Below are positions 60,700 through 64,000 of a stretch of 64,000 nt of DNA, in pieces. The notes under the pieces were generated by a model. It saw nothing but the letters and a program-made list of their open reading frames with translations, ran no database searches and was not told where the DNA came from. The position numbers and the translations under genes were made by a program. Source of the DNA: Apis mellifera (taxonomy: Eukaryota > Arthropoda > Insecta > Hymenoptera > Apidae); NCBI RefSeq assembly GCF_003254395.2, contig NC_037638.1:7923001-7987000 (forward strand). The letters run 5' to 3'. Positions within the stretch are counted from its first letter, which is position 1. Each line of letters starts with the position of its first letter.

Positions 60700-63176
60700 A
60701 CTCGAAGCATGCCGCATCGGCGCGACTTCTTGTTTACATACGCTCATCACCGTGCTGCATTACGTTCACTCACACGGGGATGCTTCGATTTATCGTGTCT
60801 AGCTTCGTATGTAACCATTCGGCCACAATCTATCTCACGTGTAGATATGAAATTCACGAACATCGAAGCCGTTGACTACTTGTCGATATTACGTATGTAG
60901 TTGGTCTCGTATGCTTTCTTTATTCGTCTGGTTTGTTGTTTGACGTGCACGCGATAACGCGTAGGTAATACGCAAAACTATTACTCTCCGCATATATATG
61001 GTGTAAAGGAACGCTGTACAGTGTACGCCATAATTGATAGAGCTTGAATGAAGCAGTCGTTTGAGAAAGCGGTAAGAAACGCAGAAAGACATATGCGTAT
61101 GATTTTACGCTATAAAATTCTCGTTGGAGGTATCAAGCGTAAATTATTACATCAATGTACGCGGCATACCTTACGTTCATGTTCGTATTATATTTATTTA
61201 TTTTTTTTTTATGTTTATTAATAAGATCAATATAAAAGTTTGAGTGAATAATATATATTATGCGTATTATGTTACGTGAAATATGTTGATTTAACCTTTT
61301 TTATTTTATTGATTTCATTTTATGCTTATACCTGAGATTCGTTTATTTTATGTTTGTCAATAAAATGCATAATAATTTTAAATGATTAGTCGTATGTATA
61401 GATATATATATATATAGGATTTGTACTTTATTTTGTAAAATCTATTTACAATTTTCGGACATGTTCTTTTTTTTTACTAAAATAAATAAGAAATAAACTG
61501 AATATCTAATAATAAGATTAAGAAATAAATAAATTTCAAATATGATCTGCAATAATATAATATATATATATAGAGAAAACAATATATTTAATTTTTATTA
61601 TATATGTTATGTCTTATTTTTATCAATTTTTTGAAAGCAATTCTAAATTTTTTCTGTTTTAATCCAATCCTCTTGAAATAGAAAGGATTGTTCATTTATG
61701 AGAACATCTGATATGTGTTTATTCTCTCACCACGCGACCTAGCGTATCAGCTGATTAAACGTTCTGTTATTACGTAATCAGATACAATTGATACTTCGCC
61801 GATCGTGATAAATTTTCTCTCGTGGTTATCACTACTTTGCACGGATGAAATGTTTTATGTGTACATACATATATATACATGTATATATATATATATAATG
61901 TATCATTTTAGTCATTGAAATGATGCGTCACTAATTTATAAGTAGTTGGATAATTATGATTAAATATTAACTATTTTTTATTTTTATGCTAGTATAAATA
62001 TTTGGAAACAATCGATGTAAATTTATATTTACTGTATTACATTTAATAACTAGAAAACTTTTAGTAGTAAAAAAATTGAAAACTTTTTGCAATTTTGCCT
62101 TGTAAAATTGGAAAAGTAATTAATAACATGTATAGATCTATATATACATATTTCAAAGGTTTCCTTCATTTCTTTTTTATTATCTTATTATCGATTAAGT
62201 TCCTTTACTAGTTATAAACTTGCACGGAACGAATTATTATCTAATTTAAAATTTTTTATATATTTTTGGCTTATTAATTTATAGAAAAAAAATCGAACTG
62301 CGGTCCATCCGCCTAGTTTTTTTTTTTTTCTATCACGCGTTACATACAGATGAAATTACTGTCGCTCGATGCCCTATCGATTTTCTTTCGGTATTTACGT
62401 CAGCTATTCCTTTGTCGGTATGCGTATCACGCCGCGCTTAGTAATTATTATCACCACATCGTTTATCAACCGTTGGAGAATAAAATTCGCTCCGCTGATG
62501 GTACTTTTTCGTTCGCTTATTTGCACGACTTAATAAATCGGTCGAGCCAATCCTGACCACGGTCAATGTGGTTGCACCATATCGTACGTAGTTGCCTTTT
62601 TACGTATACGTATCTCGTACACATACCTACAGGTATGCATGTGTATATATCCGTAGCGAGTAGTCGGTTGGAGTAACAAAGATAACTAGTCAATGTGCAC
62701 AGAAAGAAGAGAGAGGACTTGGATTGCGTATTGCATGCACTCGTATTAGGTTAATCTCTGTATTAAGTGCACTTGTACTTAATATAAGTTTAAATACGTA
62801 GTACGAAGTTATTATTATTATTTTTTTTTTAATACTTTTTTTCTTTTCTATTTTTAATTTTTGATTTATTTTTATATTTGAATTATATTATAAATATTAA
62901 CGCGATATCGATCGTATTTAATATTGATAAAATTGATATTATTATACATAATTTGAAATAATTCTTGATGTTATAAAATTATAATGATAAAAAAATTATA
63001 ATGATAAAAATCAAATGAAAAGGGGGGATAGAGTGATTAATGTCTTTGAAGTTATTGATCTTTTTTCCTTTTTTATTTTTATATTAATATTATTAATATT
63101 ATATGAGTAAGTAATGATATATGAATATGACGATTTTAAATTTCTTTTTTAGAAATGCTATAGATATATATTAATG

Positions 63177-63177
<1 letters not shown>

Positions 63178-63208
<31 letters not shown>
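63178..63208. repeat. (TA)n microsatellite
   Basis: A pure TA run of about 30 bp. Confidence 0.9.
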
Positions 63209-63210
<2 letters not shown>

Positions 63211-63372
63211 TTGATAGATAAATAATATTTATGTATACATATTTAATTTTTTCTTATGACGTTTATATATATTTTTTTCTTATTTTTTTAAATTCATTGT
63301 CGATATAGAATAAAACGTTTTTAAGTTTGTATAATTACAAAATTAAGAAACGGAAAACTGGTATGATTTAGA

Positions 63373-63470
63373 TTTATGATAAACATAAACCATATTGTTT
63401 ACGTTTATCATAAACCCAAACTTGCGTGTACCATGATAATCCTTATCATATCTATTAGACTATAGTCTAT
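63373..63470. repeat. Row of three palindromes sharing ATGATAA
   Basis: TTTATGATAAAC... pairs with its inverted copy over 18 bp with one mismatch and a 6-nt loop (63373-63414). It is followed by ATGATAA-TCC-TTATCAT and then by the perfect palindrome TAGACTATAGTCTA. All fall within 100 bp. Confidence 0.6.
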
Positions 63471-64000
63471 GTTTTCTAAAATAATAAGAAACATTACATA
63501 CGAAATAGAGAATATTAGTTAAGAAATATGTTGTAATTACTTTTGACATCATTCAAAGGTTAATATAAATAAAATTTATCTAAAATATTTATTCATTATG
63601 GATTTTTAATTTTTACTTGAATGAATATTCATTATAAATGAAAGAATAAGACGAATATTAAAAAATTAATTAATTTTTCCGGCTACTTATCATTGATTTT
63701 TAAAATATACAAAATAAAAAACAATATAATGAACCGAAGAAAATTTACATCGAAATCTTAAATAATTCAAAATATTTAATAAATTATTGAAATTTTAAAT
63801 ATCTATTTTTTATAGGAATAACTATATAGATATAAATATACAAGTGTCTGTTTATTTTTTTATTCGTTTACTTATATATTTATTGAAAGATATATACATT
63901 AATTTTCAAAATTTTATTAAATTATTATTTAAAATAAGTTTTGTAAACTATTTTTGATGGAAAAAATATTTTTATATATAAAATTTTCTTTTTAAAACGA

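Larger units (their letters stand above)
59177..64000 (+). other. First intron of the right-edge gene (partial)
   Basis: AT-rich, with balanced islands at 59270-59700, 60580-61150, 61720-61850 and 62330-62760 that look regulatory. A canonical TATAAATA at 60692-60699 could mark an alternative promoter. Repeats are listed separately. ORFs of 60-95 codons here overlap one another and show no domains. Confidence 0.4.

Noticed and set aside
60709..60900. 63-codon ORF after the intronic TATA box
   Set aside because: No domain, no donor at its end, and the start falls where the transcription start itself would be.
1..64000. tRNA, rRNA, CRISPR, telomeric repeats and intact transposase or reverse-transcriptase ORFs
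   Set aside because: I looked for GGTTCGA-type arms, TTAGG runs, spaced repeats and transposon domains and saw none that hold up. Eye reading can miss a tRNA or a decayed element, so tRNAscan and a repeat library would settle it.

Overview
The window is nuclear DNA from an insect. It is very AT-rich, has short AT-rich introns with GT/AG borders, and codes for clear insect orthologues. The composition, compact genes, GC-richer islands inside AT-rich spacers and near-absence of recognisable transposons fit a bee-like hymenopteran (Apis or a relative). That assignment is inference. I saw no rRNA, tRNA or CRISPR. All coordinates were read by eye from splice junctions that keep the reading frame.

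Layout, left to right. (1) 226-383 (+) is the last coding exon of a cytochrome P450. (2) 2546-11488 (+) is a complete class II phosphoinositide 3-kinase (Pi3K68D/PIK3C2 type), reconstructed as 24 coding exons and 1763 residues. It has a possible extra 15-codon microexon, a possible internal start for a kinase-less form, and a small antisense ORF in one intron. (3) 11489-18394 is spacer with GC-richer islands and one orphan exon-like ORF on the minus strand (15428-15520). (4) 18395-28326 (-) is the homeobox gene caudal: 3 coding exons, 358 residues, and an 8.3-kb first intron. Its 5' flank carries a 33-bp tandem duplication made of hairpins. (5) 28990-42041 is a long gene-poor spacer. It holds paired Caudal-type sites and, at 39253-39751, a highly ordered palindromic cluster of seven bipartite motifs.

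(6) 42042-45277 (+) is a PRMT9-type TPR/protein arginine methyltransferase (7 exons, 752 residues). It converges on (7) 45481-46371 (-), a serine hydrolase-like alpha/beta hydrolase. (8) 49652-53701 (+) is Sfmbt, with an FCS zinc finger, four MBT repeats and a SAM domain (9 exons, 952 residues). (9) 53702-57690 is 3'UTR and spacer. (10) 57700-59176 is a GC-rich regulatory region (GC box, E2F-type sites) leading to the first coding exon (59094-59176, +) of a gene that continues past the right edge with an intron of at least 4.8 kb.

The genes are not an operon and do not share one pathway. Sfmbt is the PhoRC subunit that acts with the GCCAT-binding protein Pho, and caudal is a developmental homeobox gene. 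The palindromic cluster between them is full of GCCAT cores that also match the insect CTCF-type AGATGGCGC word. It is the most unusual structure in the window and a candidate Polycomb response element or insulator, or alternatively a degenerate transposon end.
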